Part shown: piece after piece, positions 1-8,554 of the stretch
Position numbering within the stretch: the first letter of the stretch is position 1
How the letters are laid out: every line of letters begins with the position of its first letter
DNA from: Planctomycetota bacterium
GTDB lineage: Bacteria; Planctomycetota; Phycisphaerae; UBA1845
Direction: 5' to 3'
Assembly: GCA_016208685.1 (NCBI GenBank)
Contig: JACQXM010000003.1
Location: forward strand, 1 to 64,000
DNA: 64,000 nt
Notes under the pieces: generated by a model
Databases searched by the model: none
The model's input: only the letters and a program-made list of their open reading frames with translations
What the model was told of the DNA's origin: nothing
Made by a program: the position numbers and the translations under genes

Positions 1-2
1 CC

Positions 3-266
3 GAGGCGCGGCGGCTGATCGATAAGATCGAGCCGGTGCACACGCCCAAGCACGGCTCGTGGCTGAACATGGCCGAGTGTGAGTTGAGTGTGCTGGAAAA
101 ACAGGCGTTGGACGAGCGTGTAGGCGATGAGGCGGAGCTAGGAAAACGGGTGTCACACTGGCACGAGGATCGGAACCATCGCACCAAGGGAATCGACTGG
201 CAGTTCCGAACATCGGACGCGCGGATAAAGCTCCGTCGGCTTTACCCGAAAACTCAACTGTGTTGA
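3..266 (+). CDS. IS630-type transposase, C-terminal fragment (cut by window edge)
   Basis: The frame is open from the window edge and ends at a TGA just before murG. It carries the C-terminal hallmark of IS630-family DDE transposases: TPKHGSWLNMAE (the last catalytic Glu follows the SWLN turn), then a W..DRN block and a terminal DARIKLRRLYP. The visible 87 residues are about the last quarter of a normal IS630 transposase of 330-350 residues. Whether the upstream part is intact cannot be seen. The stop lies only about 18 nt before the murG start, so the element, or its remnant, sits where a division-cluster gene such as ftsW would often precede murG. Confidence 0.85.
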   Translation, partial: EARRLIDKIEPVHTPKHGSWLNMAECELSVLEKQALDERVGDEAELGKRVSHWHEDRNHRTKGIDWQFRTSDARIKLRRLYPKTQLC

Positions 267-284
267 GGCACTAGGAGGGGACAC

Positions 285-1484
285 GTGACGCAGCATGCGA
301 TCGCCGCGGACGCTGCCGTTCTTGCCATCGCGGGCGGCGGCACCGGCGGTCACCTCTACCCTGCCTTGGCGGTAGCTGCCGCCTTGCGGAAGCACCTGCC
401 GCAGCTTCGGGTCCTGGTGTTCGGCACGCAGCGGGCCATCGACCAGCGGGTCCTGGGCGGCGCCGACTGCGAGCTTGTGCCCCAGTCGCTGTCGCCGCCC
501 CGGGCGGCGCCCTGGCGTTGGCCGCGCTTTCTGCTCGATATTCGCCGCGCCGGCGCGCTGTGCCGCGAGCGTTTCGGACGGGCCCGGCCCCGGCTCGTAC
601 TGGGCACGGGCGGGTTTGCCTCGGTCCCGGCGGTGCGCGAGGCGGCTCGTCTGGGCATCCCCACGGCGTTGCTGAACCCGGATGCCCTTCCCGGCAAGGC
701 GAACCGCCTGTTGGCACGGTGGGCGGATGCGGTCTTCGTACAGTGGCCGGACACCGAGGCGCACTTGCCGCGCGGCTGTCCGGTGCGTGCGGTGGGTTGT
801 CCGGTGCGGCCGGAGTTCATTCGCGCGGACCGTTCGGCGGCGATGGTTCGGTTCGGGCTGGATCCCGCCCGCAAAACGCTGCTGGTCACCGGAGCGTCGC
901 AGGGAGCCCGTACCATCAACGACGCCGTCGTCGCCCTGCGCGGCTTTTTAGGTTCCTTCGGCGACTGGCAGATCCTGCATCTGACGGGTGAGCAGGACTG
1001 GGAGCGTGTGCGGCGGGCGTGTGCGGATCGGCCCCTGCCCTGGGTTGCGCTCCCCTACACGGACCAGATGGCCGAAGCGCTGGCGGCGGCCGACCTGGTG
1101 ATCTCCCGCGCCGGCGCCTCAACGCTGGCGGAGCTGACGGCGCTGGGGCGAGCCTCGGTCCTCATGCCCTATCCCTTTCACCGCGACATGCACCAGACGC
1201 GGAACGCCCGTTGCCTGGAGCGCCGAGGCGCGGCGTGCCTGGTCCCCGACGCCGTTGATCCCGCTGCGAATGCCGCCGCGCTCCAGGCGGTCCTTGCCTC
1301 GCTGATGTCCGACGCCTGTCGCCGTGAAGCGATGGCCGCGGCGGCGGCGCGCATGGGTCGGCCGGACGCCGCGCAGGCGATCGCCGATGACATTCTCGTG
1401 CTCATTGGCGCGACCGCATCATCTCCCGGAACGTCGCTCAACGCCTGCAAAACGCTGGAGGGTTCATGCTCTTTCGCCCGATAA
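285..1484 (+). CDS. murG: UDP-GlcNAc:lipid I N-acetylglucosaminyltransferase MurG
   Basis: MurG transfers GlcNAc from UDP-GlcNAc to lipid I at the inner face of the cytoplasmic membrane, making lipid II for peptidoglycan. The N-terminal nucleotide-sugar loop GGGTGGHLYP is at residues 17-26. The C-terminal Rossmann domain has the donor-binding stretch SRAGASTLAEL near residue 275. The 399-residue length is slightly longer than usual (about 360) because of a C-terminal tail. The start is GTG at 285, chosen because AGGAGGGG lies just upstream at 273-280. It is the first gene of a cell-wall operon with murC, murB, ddl and ftsQ. The operon promoter is not visible, because an IS630 fragment ends 18 nt upstream. 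Confidence 0.95.
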   Translation: MTQHAIAADAAVLAIAGGGTGGHLYPALAVAAALRKHLPQLRVLVFGTQRAIDQRVLGGADCELVPQSLSPPRAAPWRWPRFLLDIRRAGALCRERFGRARPRLVLGTGGFASVPAVREAARLGIPTALLNPDALPGKANRLLARWADAVFVQWPDTEAHLPRGCPVRAVGCPVRPEFIRADRSAAMVRFGLDPARKTLLVTGASQGARTINDAVVALRGFLGSFGDWQILHLTGEQDWERVRRACADRPLPWVALPYTDQMAEALAAADLVISRAGASTLAELTALGRASVLMPYPFHRDMHQTRNARCLERRGAACLVPDAVDPAANAAALQAVLASLMSDACRREAMAAAAARMGRPDAAQAIADDILVLIGATASSPGTSLNACKTLEGSCSFAR

Positions 1485-1519
1485 ATACCGGAGCGCACGC
1501 TTCCCTCGAGGGAACCGCC

Positions 1520-3022
1520 ATGAACCAACCACAAGCTCCCATTGCCTTTCGCGGCCTGCATGTACACCTGATCGGCGTGGGCGGCGCGGGTATGAACGGC
1601 GCGGCGCGGATGTTACTGCGTTTCGGGGCGCGGGTTTCCGGTTCCGACCGCACGCCGTTCGACTGCATGGGCCGCCTGGTGGAGGAAGGTGCGCGGGTGA
1701 CGATCGGCCACGACGCGGCGCACCTCGACCCGGACACGCAGCTAGTGGTCATCAGCGCTGCCATCCCGGAGCGCAATCCGGAGCTGGCGGAGGCGCGGCG
1801 ACGTGGGATCCCCGTACTCAAGTACGCCGAACTGCTGGGGGCGATCATGGCACATCGCCGCGGCGTGGCGGTCGCCGGCACGCACGGCAAGAGCACGACC
1901 ACCGCGATGTGTGCCTACCTGTTTCGCGAGGCGGGGCTGGATCCGTCCTTTGTCGTCGGCGCGCAGTCTCCGCAGCTCGGGGGCGGCAGCGGCGTGGGCG
2001 GCGGACCTCACTTCATCGTCGAATCCTGCGAGTTCGATCGCTCCTTCTGGCATCTGCACCCGCACTCCGCGACCATTCTGAACATCGAGCCCGACCACCT
2101 GGACTGCTACAAGGACCTTGATGAAATCGTCGGGGCCTTCACCCAGTTCGCGCGACAGGTTTCGCCGGACGGGCTCCTGGTGGTCAACGGCAAGGACGTG
2201 CTGGCGCAGCACGCGGCGCGCAGTGCGCCCTGTCGCGTGGAGACGGTGACCATCGCCGATGCGGCGGGCGGAGCGCCGGTTGCCGCCGACTGGTGCGCGA
2301 CGAATCTGCGGCGCGACCGCGGGCGCTACGGCTTCGAGGTCCTGCGCCACGGGCGGCGGGTGCTGTCCACGCAGCTCTTCATCCCCGGGCTGCACAACGT
2401 GGAGAACGCCCTGGCCGCGGTGGCGCTCGCGCACCATGCCGGGGCCGACACCCAGGCGGTGGCGCGGGCGTTGGCGGCGTTTGCGGGCGTGGGGCGGCGG
2501 CTCACGTGGCGGGGTGAAGGACGGGGAGTTACCATTGTCGACGATTACGCGCATCATCCCACGGAGGTTCGCGTGACCATCGAAGCGGCGCGCTTCCGCT
2601 ACGAGCCCAAGCGGATGTGGGTGGTGTTCCAGCCGCACCAGCACGCGCGGACGCGCGTCTTCATGGATGAATTCGCCCAGTCGTTCGGCGGCGCGGACGA
2701 GATCATTGTGCCGGACGTCTACGGGGCACGGGAATCCGACGAGCCGGAGAACGGTTGCGGATCGGAAGAACTGGTATCGAGAATCTGCCAACGCGGCGGC
2801 AAGGCGCGGTACCTGTCGGCGCTGGCCTCGGCCGCGGAACACGTGGTTGAGCACGCCGTGGAAGGCGACCTGGTGCTTACCATGGGCGCGGGGGACGTGT
2901 GGAAGGTGGCCGATGAACTGGTGGAGCGAATTTGCGGAGGACATCCAGCTCGATGCACCCCTCGGCAAGCTGACGTGGTTCCATCTGGGCGGCCCCGCGC
3001 GGTACCTGTTCCGACCCCGTGA
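1520..3022 (+). CDS. murC: UDP-N-acetylmuramate--L-alanine ligase MurC
   Basis: MurC adds L-Ala to UDP-MurNAc with ATP, the first step of the stem peptide, in the cytosol. The N-terminal UDP-binding motif GVGGAGMNG is near residue 19. The P-loop GTHGKSTTT is near residue 120, and the central Mur ligase signature IEPDHLDCY is near residue 188. The C-terminal domain includes the DDYAHHPTE motif. The ATG at 1520 is preferred over an in-frame ATG at 1466: it has GAGGG about 8 nt upstream and the conserved fold starts right after it, while 1466 would overlap the end of murG. The 500-residue length is normal. Its last 110 nt overlap murB in another frame, giving a non-conserved tail. Confidence 0.93.
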   Translation: MNQPQAPIAFRGLHVHLIGVGGAGMNGAARMLLRFGARVSGSDRTPFDCMGRLVEEGARVTIGHDAAHLDPDTQLVVISAAIPERNPELAEARRRGIPVLKYAELLGAIMAHRRGVAVAGTHGKSTTTAMCAYLFREAGLDPSFVVGAQSPQLGGGSGVGGGPHFIVESCEFDRSFWHLHPHSATILNIEPDHLDCYKDLDEIVGAFTQFARQVSPDGLLVVNGKDVLAQHAARSAPCRVETVTIADAAGGAPVAADWCATNLRRDRGRYGFEVLRHGRRVLSTQLFIPGLHNVENALAAVALAHHAGADTQAVARALAAFAGVGRRLTWRGEGRGVTIVDDYAHHPTEVRVTIEAARFRYEPKRMWVVFQPHQHARTRVFMDEFAQSFGGADEIIVPDVYGARESDEPENGCGSEELVSRICQRGGKARYLSALASAAEHVVEHAVEGDLVLTMGAGDVWKVADELVERICGGHPARCTPRQADVVPSGRPRAVPVPTP

Positions 3023-3821
3023 CGTAGCGGCGCTGGCGGCGCTGGCGGCGCGGGCGCGGCAGGAGGGGGTGCCGCTGAAGGTCCTCGGCGACGGGGCTAA
3101 TGTTCTGGTCAGCGACAACGGCTTCGACGGGGTCGTGGTTCGGCTGGATCAACCGGCGTTTCGCGTCGTGCAATGGCGGGGGTCGACGGTCACGGTCGGC
3201 GCCGGCGTGGACCTCATGCCCTTTTCCCGCCAATGCGCCTCCCTGGGGATGTCGGGACTGGAGTGCATGGCGGGCATTCCCGCCACCGTGGGCGGCGCCG
3301 TGCGCATGAACGCGGGAGGGAAGTTCGGCGACTTCGGGGACGTAGTCACCGGCGTGGACGTGCTCACGCCCGAGGGACGTTTCGAGAGCTGGTCGCGGGA
3401 GCGGCTGGCGTTCGGCTATCGCCGCTCCGCCGTCCGCGGCGAGATCATCCTCAGCGCCGAGTTGCAGCTTCGTCCCGACGACCCGGAGCGCATCCGTGCA
3501 ACCTATGACGAGTACTTCGAGTTCAAGAAACGGTCGCAGCCGCTTGCGGCGCAGAGCGCCGGGTGTATTTTCAAGAACCCGCCCGGCGAGTCGGCAGGCC
3601 GGCTGATCGACCGCGCCGGGCTGAAGGGCGCGGTCCGCGGCGGAGCGAGCGTCTCGCGGCAGCATGCCAACTTCATCGTGGCCGAGCGCCACGCCACGGC
3701 GGGCGACGTGATCGGTCTGATCGACCTGGTGCGGCAGCGGGTGGCGGAGGCGTTCGGCGTGCAGTTGGAAGTGGAGGTGGACATCTGGCAACCGGTCGCG
3801 GAGAGGACGGTAGTGACATGA
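2913..3821 (+). CDS. murB: UDP-N-acetylenolpyruvoylglucosamine reductase MurB
   Basis: MurB is an FAD enzyme that reduces the enolpyruvyl group to give UDP-MurNAc. The FAD-binding part has FHLGGPARYLF near the N-terminus, GDGANVLVSDNGFDGVV, then AGIPATVGGAVRMNAGG. The catalytic loop SAGCIFKNPPG near residue 215 has Cys where many MurB proteins have Ser, a substitution also compatible with proton donation. The short form without the extra loop suggests type II MurB. The ATG at 2913 gives 302 residues starting immediately before conserved sequence; the frame is open further upstream but that part is a shadow of murC. The start lies inside murC (110-nt overlap) and the stop overlaps ddl by ATGA, so translation is probably coupled. 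Confidence 0.9.
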   Translation: MNWWSEFAEDIQLDAPLGKLTWFHLGGPARYLFRPRDVAALAALAARARQEGVPLKVLGDGANVLVSDNGFDGVVVRLDQPAFRVVQWRGSTVTVGAGVDLMPFSRQCASLGMSGLECMAGIPATVGGAVRMNAGGKFGDFGDVVTGVDVLTPEGRFESWSRERLAFGYRRSAVRGEIILSAELQLRPDDPERIRATYDEYFEFKKRSQPLAAQSAGCIFKNPPGESAGRLIDRAGLKGAVRGGASVSRQHANFIVAERHATAGDVIGLIDLVRQRVAEAFGVQLEVEVDIWQPVAERTVVT

Positions 3822-4843
3822 ACATGGCACCAGCAGCGCGGCACGCGGCGCGGCACGCCGGCCGGCGGCGCACGGCGCCGCTCGACGTGGTGGTTCTGGC
3901 GGGCGGTCCGGGGCCCGAACGGCAGGTCAGCGAAAGCAGCGGCGCCGCGGTGCACGCGGCACTGGGCCGGCTGGGGCACCGCTGCGTGGTTTGCGACATC
4001 ACCCCGGCCGACCTTTCCGCCCTCGACCGCCGCGCCGATTTCTTCTTCATCGCCCTGCACGGCGAGTTCGGCGAGGACGGGGCGCTCCAGGCAGAGCTGG
4101 ACCGCCGCGGACTGCACTACAGCGGCTCGGGCGCCGCGGCCTCGCGGCGGGCGATGAACAAGGTGCAGGCCAAGCGCTGCCTTCAACTGGCGGGAATCCC
4201 GACGCCGGAGTATCTGGTCGCGGACGCCGCGACGCCGCCGCGGTCGCTCTCCGGCCTTGTCCTTCCCGCGGTGGTCAAACCCGTGGCCTCGGGCAGCAGT
4301 GTGGATACCTCCATCGTCCGCACGCCGCAGCAGTTGGCCGCCGCCGTCGAGAGCGTGGCGGCCCGTTACGGCGAGGCGCTGGTGGAGCGCTATATCCGCG
4401 GTCCGGAGTGGACGGTGGGCATCCTCGGCGGGCGGGCGCTTCCGGTGTGCGAGATCCGCACGAAACGCGAGTTCTACGATTACCAGGCCAAGTACGTGGA
4501 CGACGACACGCAGTACCTCTTCGACCTGGACTACCCGGCGGCGGCGCTGGAGCGGGTGCAGGCTTTGAGCGTGGCGGCGCACCGGGTGCTGGGTTGCCGG
4601 GTCTTCTCCCGCGTGGACTGGATGCTTGACGCGGAAACGCTCGAGCCGTTCGTGCTGGAGGTGAACACCATTCCCGGCTTCACCAACCATTCACTGCTTC
4701 CCAAGGCCGCGGCGCGCGTGGGTGTGGATTTCGACGAGCTCTGCCAGCGGATCATCGACCTGTCGCTGGTCAGCGACCGGGCGTCGGACGGCGGCCGCCC
4801 GATGCCGGGCGAACCTGCCGGCGGCGCCGAGGCGAGGAACTAG
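3818..4843 (+). CDS. ddl: D-alanine--D-alanine ligase
   Basis: Ddl is an ATP-grasp ligase that makes the D-Ala-D-Ala dipeptide for the peptidoglycan stem. The N-terminal motif is LAGGPGPERQVSESSG, followed by ALHGEFGEDGALQ. The ATP-grasp core includes LPAVVKPVASGSS and the metal-binding end EVNTIPGFTNHSLLPKAA. The length of 341 residues fits the family. The ATG at 3818 overlaps the murB stop (ATGA). The N-terminal 20 residues are Ala/Arg/His-rich and not part of the fold. It is fourth in the mur operon and is followed after 4 nt by the ftsQ-like gene. Confidence 0.94.
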   Translation: MNMAPAARHAARHAGRRRTAPLDVVVLAGGPGPERQVSESSGAAVHAALGRLGHRCVVCDITPADLSALDRRADFFFIALHGEFGEDGALQAELDRRGLHYSGSGAAASRRAMNKVQAKRCLQLAGIPTPEYLVADAATPPRSLSGLVLPAVVKPVASGSSVDTSIVRTPQQLAAAVESVAARYGEALVERYIRGPEWTVGILGGRALPVCEIRTKREFYDYQAKYVDDDTQYLFDLDYPAAALERVQALSVAAHRVLGCRVFSRVDWMLDAETLEPFVLEVNTIPGFTNHSLLPKAAARVGVDFDELCQRIIDLSLVSDRASDGGRPMPGEPAGGAEARN

Positions 4844-4847
4844 GGGG

Positions 4848-5738
4848 ATGCGGCGCGGGAACAAGACCAGGCGCCGACCGTCCAGGCCGGCACGGTCCGG
4901 CTGGTGGACCTCGGCCGGCGCCGCGCGGCTGCGCGGACTGGTTCGCCCGCTGGCCATCGTACTCGCCTGCGGGGCGGTGCTCTTCGCGGGGTCGGTGGCC
5001 CTGGGCCGGCTTGATGCCCACGTCAAGCGGGCGCTGCTCCGCGACCGGCCCGACAGCTCCCTTTCCTTCGTGGATCTGCCGGAGCGTCTGGTGATTCTGG
5101 CGCAGGGCGACCTGGATGACGCCGTGGCGCCGCTGCTCGATGGGGCGTGGACGGACGACCGCCTGTGCCGCGCCATGGCACAGCGACTGGCAACGGTGGG
5201 CTGGGTGGCGAAGGTGCGCTCGGTCCACCGAACTTCGGACGGGCACTTCGCCGTCAGTTGCCGCTACCGCGAGCCCGTCGCCATGGTGGCGCATCAGGGC
5301 GACTGGTTGCTCATCGACGCGGAAGGCGCGCGGCTGCCGGGAACCTACCGCTATGACGGCACCTGGCGGGTGATCCAGGGGGTTGCGGGGCCGGCGCCTA
5401 AGCCGGGGCTGATCTGGCCCGGCGCCGACCTACAGGCGGGCCTGAGGCTCCTGGCGGCGCTGGCCGCGGAGCCATTCGCATCCCAGCTCGCCGGCGTGGA
5501 CGTTTCCAACTATGACGGACGGACCGACCCCCGTGCCAGCCGCATCGAGCTGCTCAGCAACCAGCCGGGGGGCCGCATCCGCTGGGGCTCGCCGCCGGGC
5601 ATGGAGCTGGAGGAAAACAGCGTATCGCAGAAGCTCGCCATCCTGCGTGAGAACTTCCGCCGCACCGGCCGGGCGGACGCCGGGCACCTGGTGATCGACG
5701 TTTCCACGTTCCCGGATCGGTTCACGGTGCCGGGGTAG
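4848..5738 (+). CDS. ftsQ: FtsQ/DivIB-like cell-division membrane protein
   Basis: This 296-residue protein has a basic Arg/Lys-rich N-terminus, one membrane segment at about residues 25-45 (RPLAIVLACGAVLFAGSVAL) and an extracytoplasmic domain of about 240 residues. The extracytoplasmic part contains GDWLLIDAEGARLPG and a late RIRWGSPPGMELEE..KL pattern, as in FtsQ, where a POTRA domain and beta domain scaffold FtsB/FtsL in the divisome. Sequence is weakly conserved, so the call also rests on position, straight after ddl as in classical division clusters. The ATG at 4848 follows GAGG about 9 nt upstream. No ftsA or ftsZ follows; the next gene is an unrelated membrane protein. Confidence 0.7.
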   Translation: MRRGNKTRRRPSRPARSGWWTSAGAARLRGLVRPLAIVLACGAVLFAGSVALGRLDAHVKRALLRDRPDSSLSFVDLPERLVILAQGDLDDAVAPLLDGAWTDDRLCRAMAQRLATVGWVAKVRSVHRTSDGHFAVSCRYREPVAMVAHQGDWLLIDAEGARLPGTYRYDGTWRVIQGVAGPAPKPGLIWPGADLQAGLRLLAALAAEPFASQLAGVDVSNYDGRTDPRASRIELLSNQPGGRIRWGSPPGMELEENSVSQKLAILRENFRRTGRADAGHLVIDVSTFPDRFTVPG

Positions 5739-5803
5739 GGCGCGGGGGTGGAATATTGTGCGTTCCCGGCCGAATAAGAGGTAGAATCCCCCCGCTCTGC
5801 GGT

Positions 5804-5850
5804 GGTGATCGCGGGCGCTGCTGGTTCGGATCGAAGGTCGCGCGATCACC
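5804..5850. repeat. Inverted repeat, 10-bp perfect arms
   Basis: GGTGATCGCG at 5804-5813 is exactly complementary to CGCGATCACC at 5841-5850, with a 27-nt spacer. It lies between the ftsQ-like gene and the membrane protein starting at 5890, about 40 nt before that start. It may be a regulator site, an mRNA stem in the leader, or the end of the upstream operon. There is no U-tract, so a simple intrinsic terminator is unlikely. Confidence 0.5.
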
Positions 5851-5889
5851 CGAGGCGGCTACCGTGGATTCGATAGGACGGCACAGACC

Positions 5890-6714
5890 ATGAACGATAT
5901 TTCACCCGTTGTCGACCAGGTGCGGTTGTTCATGGAGCAGCAGCTCCCCACGGACCCGCTGACCCGAGCCATCCCGCTGGCCCTGATGCTGCTGGTTGCC
6001 GGCGTGGCGCTCAGTGTTCTGGGCGCCAAGCTCGCCAAGCCGGGCATCGCCGTCGCCTTCGCGGGGCTGGGCGCCATGGTGGGCGTGGCATTCGGCCGTG
6101 ATTCCGCCCTTCCGACTCCGCTGTGCGCGCTGGTCGCCGCGGCGATGATGGGCGCGGTGGGACATCTGACGTTCCGCCTGTGGGTCGGCTTGGGAACGGC
6201 CGCGGTGTTCACGCTGCTTACCTGGGGGGCGTTCGGCTATCGGAACGTCCTGCCGTACGCCGCGGAGTTCCAGGGACGAAGTTCGTCACCGGCGCAGGTC
6301 CAGAGCGAGATGGGCGTCATGCCGCTGCCCGTGCCCGGAGTCGAGCAGCTTGACCGTACGCCGCGCCAGTGGGCGGAGGACTTCTGGTCTTTCGTAGCCG
6401 CCAAGGATGCGGGGGTGGAGCGTGACGCGCGGATGCTGGGCACCGCAGCCATGCTCACGGGTCTGTTCCTGGGTGTGATCGCCGTGCGCTGGATGGCGAT
6501 TCTCAGCACCTCACTCGTCGGCACCGCCCTGGTGGTCTCTGGGGTCGGCACGCTTCTGACACAACTGGTTCCCGGCGTATATCAAGCGGTTACTGCTGGG
6601 CCCACCATTCTAGGCATCGGCGTGGGCGGGTTCCTCGTGACCTCGCTCATTATCCAGACGTTGATCACGCGCAAAGCGCCGGCGGCGGAACCTGCCTCGT
6701 CCGGGAAGCACTGA
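5890..6714 (+). CDS. Multi-pass membrane protein, unknown function
   Basis: The 274-residue protein has about seven hydrophobic segments. Five lie in the first 115 residues, including IPLALMLLVAGVALSVLGAKLA and LVAAAMMGAVGHL. A polar loop of about 70 residues, probably periplasmic or cytosolic, follows, then two or three more segments ending near residue 262. A Gly-rich repeated pattern of short helices resembles integral membrane proteins of the DUF4203/TMEM198 kind, but this is only a resemblance. The ATG at 5890 has AGGACGG about 8 nt upstream. The next gene has a similar architecture, so the two may act together. No function is assigned. Confidence 0.7.
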   Translation: MNDISPVVDQVRLFMEQQLPTDPLTRAIPLALMLLVAGVALSVLGAKLAKPGIAVAFAGLGAMVGVAFGRDSALPTPLCALVAAAMMGAVGHLTFRLWVGLGTAAVFTLLTWGAFGYRNVLPYAAEFQGRSSSPAQVQSEMGVMPLPVPGVEQLDRTPRQWAEDFWSFVAAKDAGVERDARMLGTAAMLTGLFLGVIAVRWMAILSTSLVGTALVVSGVGTLLTQLVPGVYQAVTAGPTILGIGVGGFLVTSLIIQTLITRKAPAAEPASSGKH

Positions 6715-6927
6715 CGTCCGCACGGGCATCATCGCGCGGCACCCGCACGGCCCCGGGTGAGGCGGTGGCGCACGCTCCGCCCGCGCCGGTTCGGCACCAT
6801 TCGGCCGCGATCGCCGTGGGCGCCGGTACGCCACGCCGCCTTTTCCTGACGCGTCCGCTGATATCGTACGCTTCCTGCAAGCGGAGGGGAGGTACCGCGC
6901 CGTGGAGCCGGCGCCGGCGGAGTTGTC

Positions 6928-7539
6928 ATGATTACATCCGTTCACGACTGGCTGGTGTTCCTTAAGACCTCCGACCGACTGATCGGGCTCCCGCTGCTGG
7001 TAGGCGGCGGGGCACTCATCTTCTTCGGCTGGCGGATGTGGAAGGTCTGCGTCGTACTGTCTTTTGCGCTCATCGGCGCCGGCGTCTCGGCCACACTCAC
7101 CGAGGGAGACGATCACCAGGCGTACTATTCGTTCGCCGCCGCGATCATCCTCGGGGCGCTCAGCTACTACCCCGCGAGTCACGCCGTGGCACTGTTGGGA
7201 GGGATCATCGGTGGAGGGCTGGCGCTTCACTTTCTCGGCGCCTCGGGGCTTTCGGGCACGGCTTATTGGGTGGGCGGTCTGGTGGCCCTGATCGCCGCGA
7301 CGGCGTATGCGCTGATCAACCGCCGGCTGATCGTCATCTTCGTGACCGCCTGCCTGGGCGCGGTGCTGCTGGTTTCCGGATTGACGGTGTTCGTGATGCT
7401 CTCGCCGCCGCTCTACGGCACGATCCTGTCCATGGCGTCCGGGAGTGCCGTCGTGGTGCCGTTCATCCTGCTGGTTCCCACGGTTATGAGCTGCTTCTAT
7501 CAGGTGGCCGAAGTGCATCGCCTGCAGGCGGAGCTGTAG
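6928..7539 (+). CDS. Small multi-pass membrane protein, unknown function
   Basis: The protein has 203 residues with about six or seven hydrophobic segments and short loops, for example LIGLPLLVGGGALIFFGW, AVALLGGIIGGGLALHFL and LIVIFVTACLGAVLLVSG. The Gly-rich segments and overall plan resemble the preceding 274-residue membrane protein, so they may be distant relatives. The ATG at 6928 has GGAG 6 nt before it. A 213-nt spacer separates it from the gene upstream, and it converges on the sirtuin gene. No catalytic motif was recognised. Confidence 0.72.
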   Translation: MITSVHDWLVFLKTSDRLIGLPLLVGGGALIFFGWRMWKVCVVLSFALIGAGVSATLTEGDDHQAYYSFAAAIILGALSYYPASHAVALLGGIIGGGLALHFLGASGLSGTAYWVGGLVALIAATAYALINRRLIVIFVTACLGAVLLVSGLTVFVMLSPPLYGTILSMASGSAVVVPFILLVPTVMSCFYQVAEVHRLQAEL

Positions 7540-7561
7540 AGCGGCGGGCGCAACTGCGCCG

Positions 7562-8326
7562 TCAACCTGGCGCCGGCCTGCCGCGTTCCACGTACGCCTG
7601 CAGCCGCGACAGCGTGGCCCCGATCGGCTCGCGGATGAGGAGCTCGGCCATCTCGTCCAGCGGCGTCGAAGCGTTGTTGATAATCACCAGGGCCGCGCCC
7701 CCGTAAGCAGCGACACGAGGCAGGGACGCCGCCGGCTCCACTACCAGCGACGATCCGATGGCCAGGAACACGCCGGCCGCCCGTGCCAACTCGACGGACT
7801 CGGCCATGACTCCCTCCGGCATCGGTTGACCGAACGAAACCGTTTTCGATTTCAGCGGCGCGCCGCATTCCTCGCAGTCCGGGGCATCGTCGCCGGCATT
7901 GAGCCGCGCGATGATTTCCTCGGGCGGCCACTCCCGGCCGCAACCGATGCAGGCGACCCGCCGCGCCGTGCCGTGCAGCTCCAGAACGCGGCGGCTGCCC
8001 GCGGCCTGGTGCAGGCCGTCGATGTTCTGGGTGATGACGCCGCCCAGCACACCCGCCGCTTCGAGCCGCGCCAAAGCGCGATGCCCGTCGTTGGGGCGGG
8101 CGTCGCGAATCAGCGGGTACAGCTCGCGACGCATTTTCCAGAAGCGGACGCGCTCGCGGCGGTCGCGGACGAAGTCGTCGTACATCACGGGGGCATTCCG
8201 CGCCCAGACGCCGCCGGGGCTGCGGAAGTCCGGGATGCCGCTCTCGGTGCTTATGCCGGCGCCGGTGAAGGCCACGGCGGATGCGCGGGCTTCCAGCAGA
8301 TTCGCGAGCCGTTCGACCGGATCCAT
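7562..8326 (-). CDS. cobB: SIR2-family NAD-dependent protein deacylase
   Basis: Sirtuins remove acyl groups from lysines using NAD+, giving nicotinamide and O-acyl-ADP-ribose. The NAD-binding motif [18 protein letters not shown] is at about residues 18-36, [12 protein letters not shown] near residue 100, and the catalytic His is in LELHGTARR. Four Cys follow in two pairs (CIGC and CEEC), forming the zinc ribbon. [14 protein letters not shown] and the late INNASTP complete the fold. The length of 254 residues is normal. The ATG is at 8326. It is transcribed alone, divergent from the rimO region; the 228-nt spacer holds no clear site. Confidence 0.93.
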   Translation of the reverse strand: MDPVERLANLLEARASAVAFTGAGISTESGIPDFRSPGGVWARNAPVMYDDFVRDRRERVRFWKMRRELYPLIRDARPNDGHRALARLEAAGVLGGVITQNIDGLHQAAGSRRVLELHGTARRVACIGCGREWPPEEIIARLNAGDDAPDCEECGAPLKSKTVSFGQPMPEGVMAESVELARAAGVFLAIGSSLVVEPAASLPRVAAYGGAALVIINNASTPLDEMAELLIREPIGATLSRLQAYVERGRPAPG

Positions 8327-8554
8327 GTCCCCGCACCGCTTCTGTCGTCCTCGCCGCCCGCCGCGGCCGGCGCCGTGGCGACGCGGGTTGCCCGCATCGC
8401 TGACGCGCAGGGCGAACCGTCGTTGCCGGCATCCGTGCGATCGCGGCCCCGGCCGGCGCTCCGGGATCTACATCATACGGCGGCTTTCGTTTTCGCACCT
8501 TCCCGGATAGCATACTCTGTCTGAATTCGGCTTTTCGAGCCTGTGGAATCGTGC

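Noticed and set aside
1466-1520. murC start at ATG 1466
   Set aside because: It overlaps murG and precedes non-conserved residues; ATG 1520 has a good ribosome site.
1742-3118. A 458-codon minus-strand frame opposite murC
   Set aside because: Shadow of murC; no coherent protein pattern.
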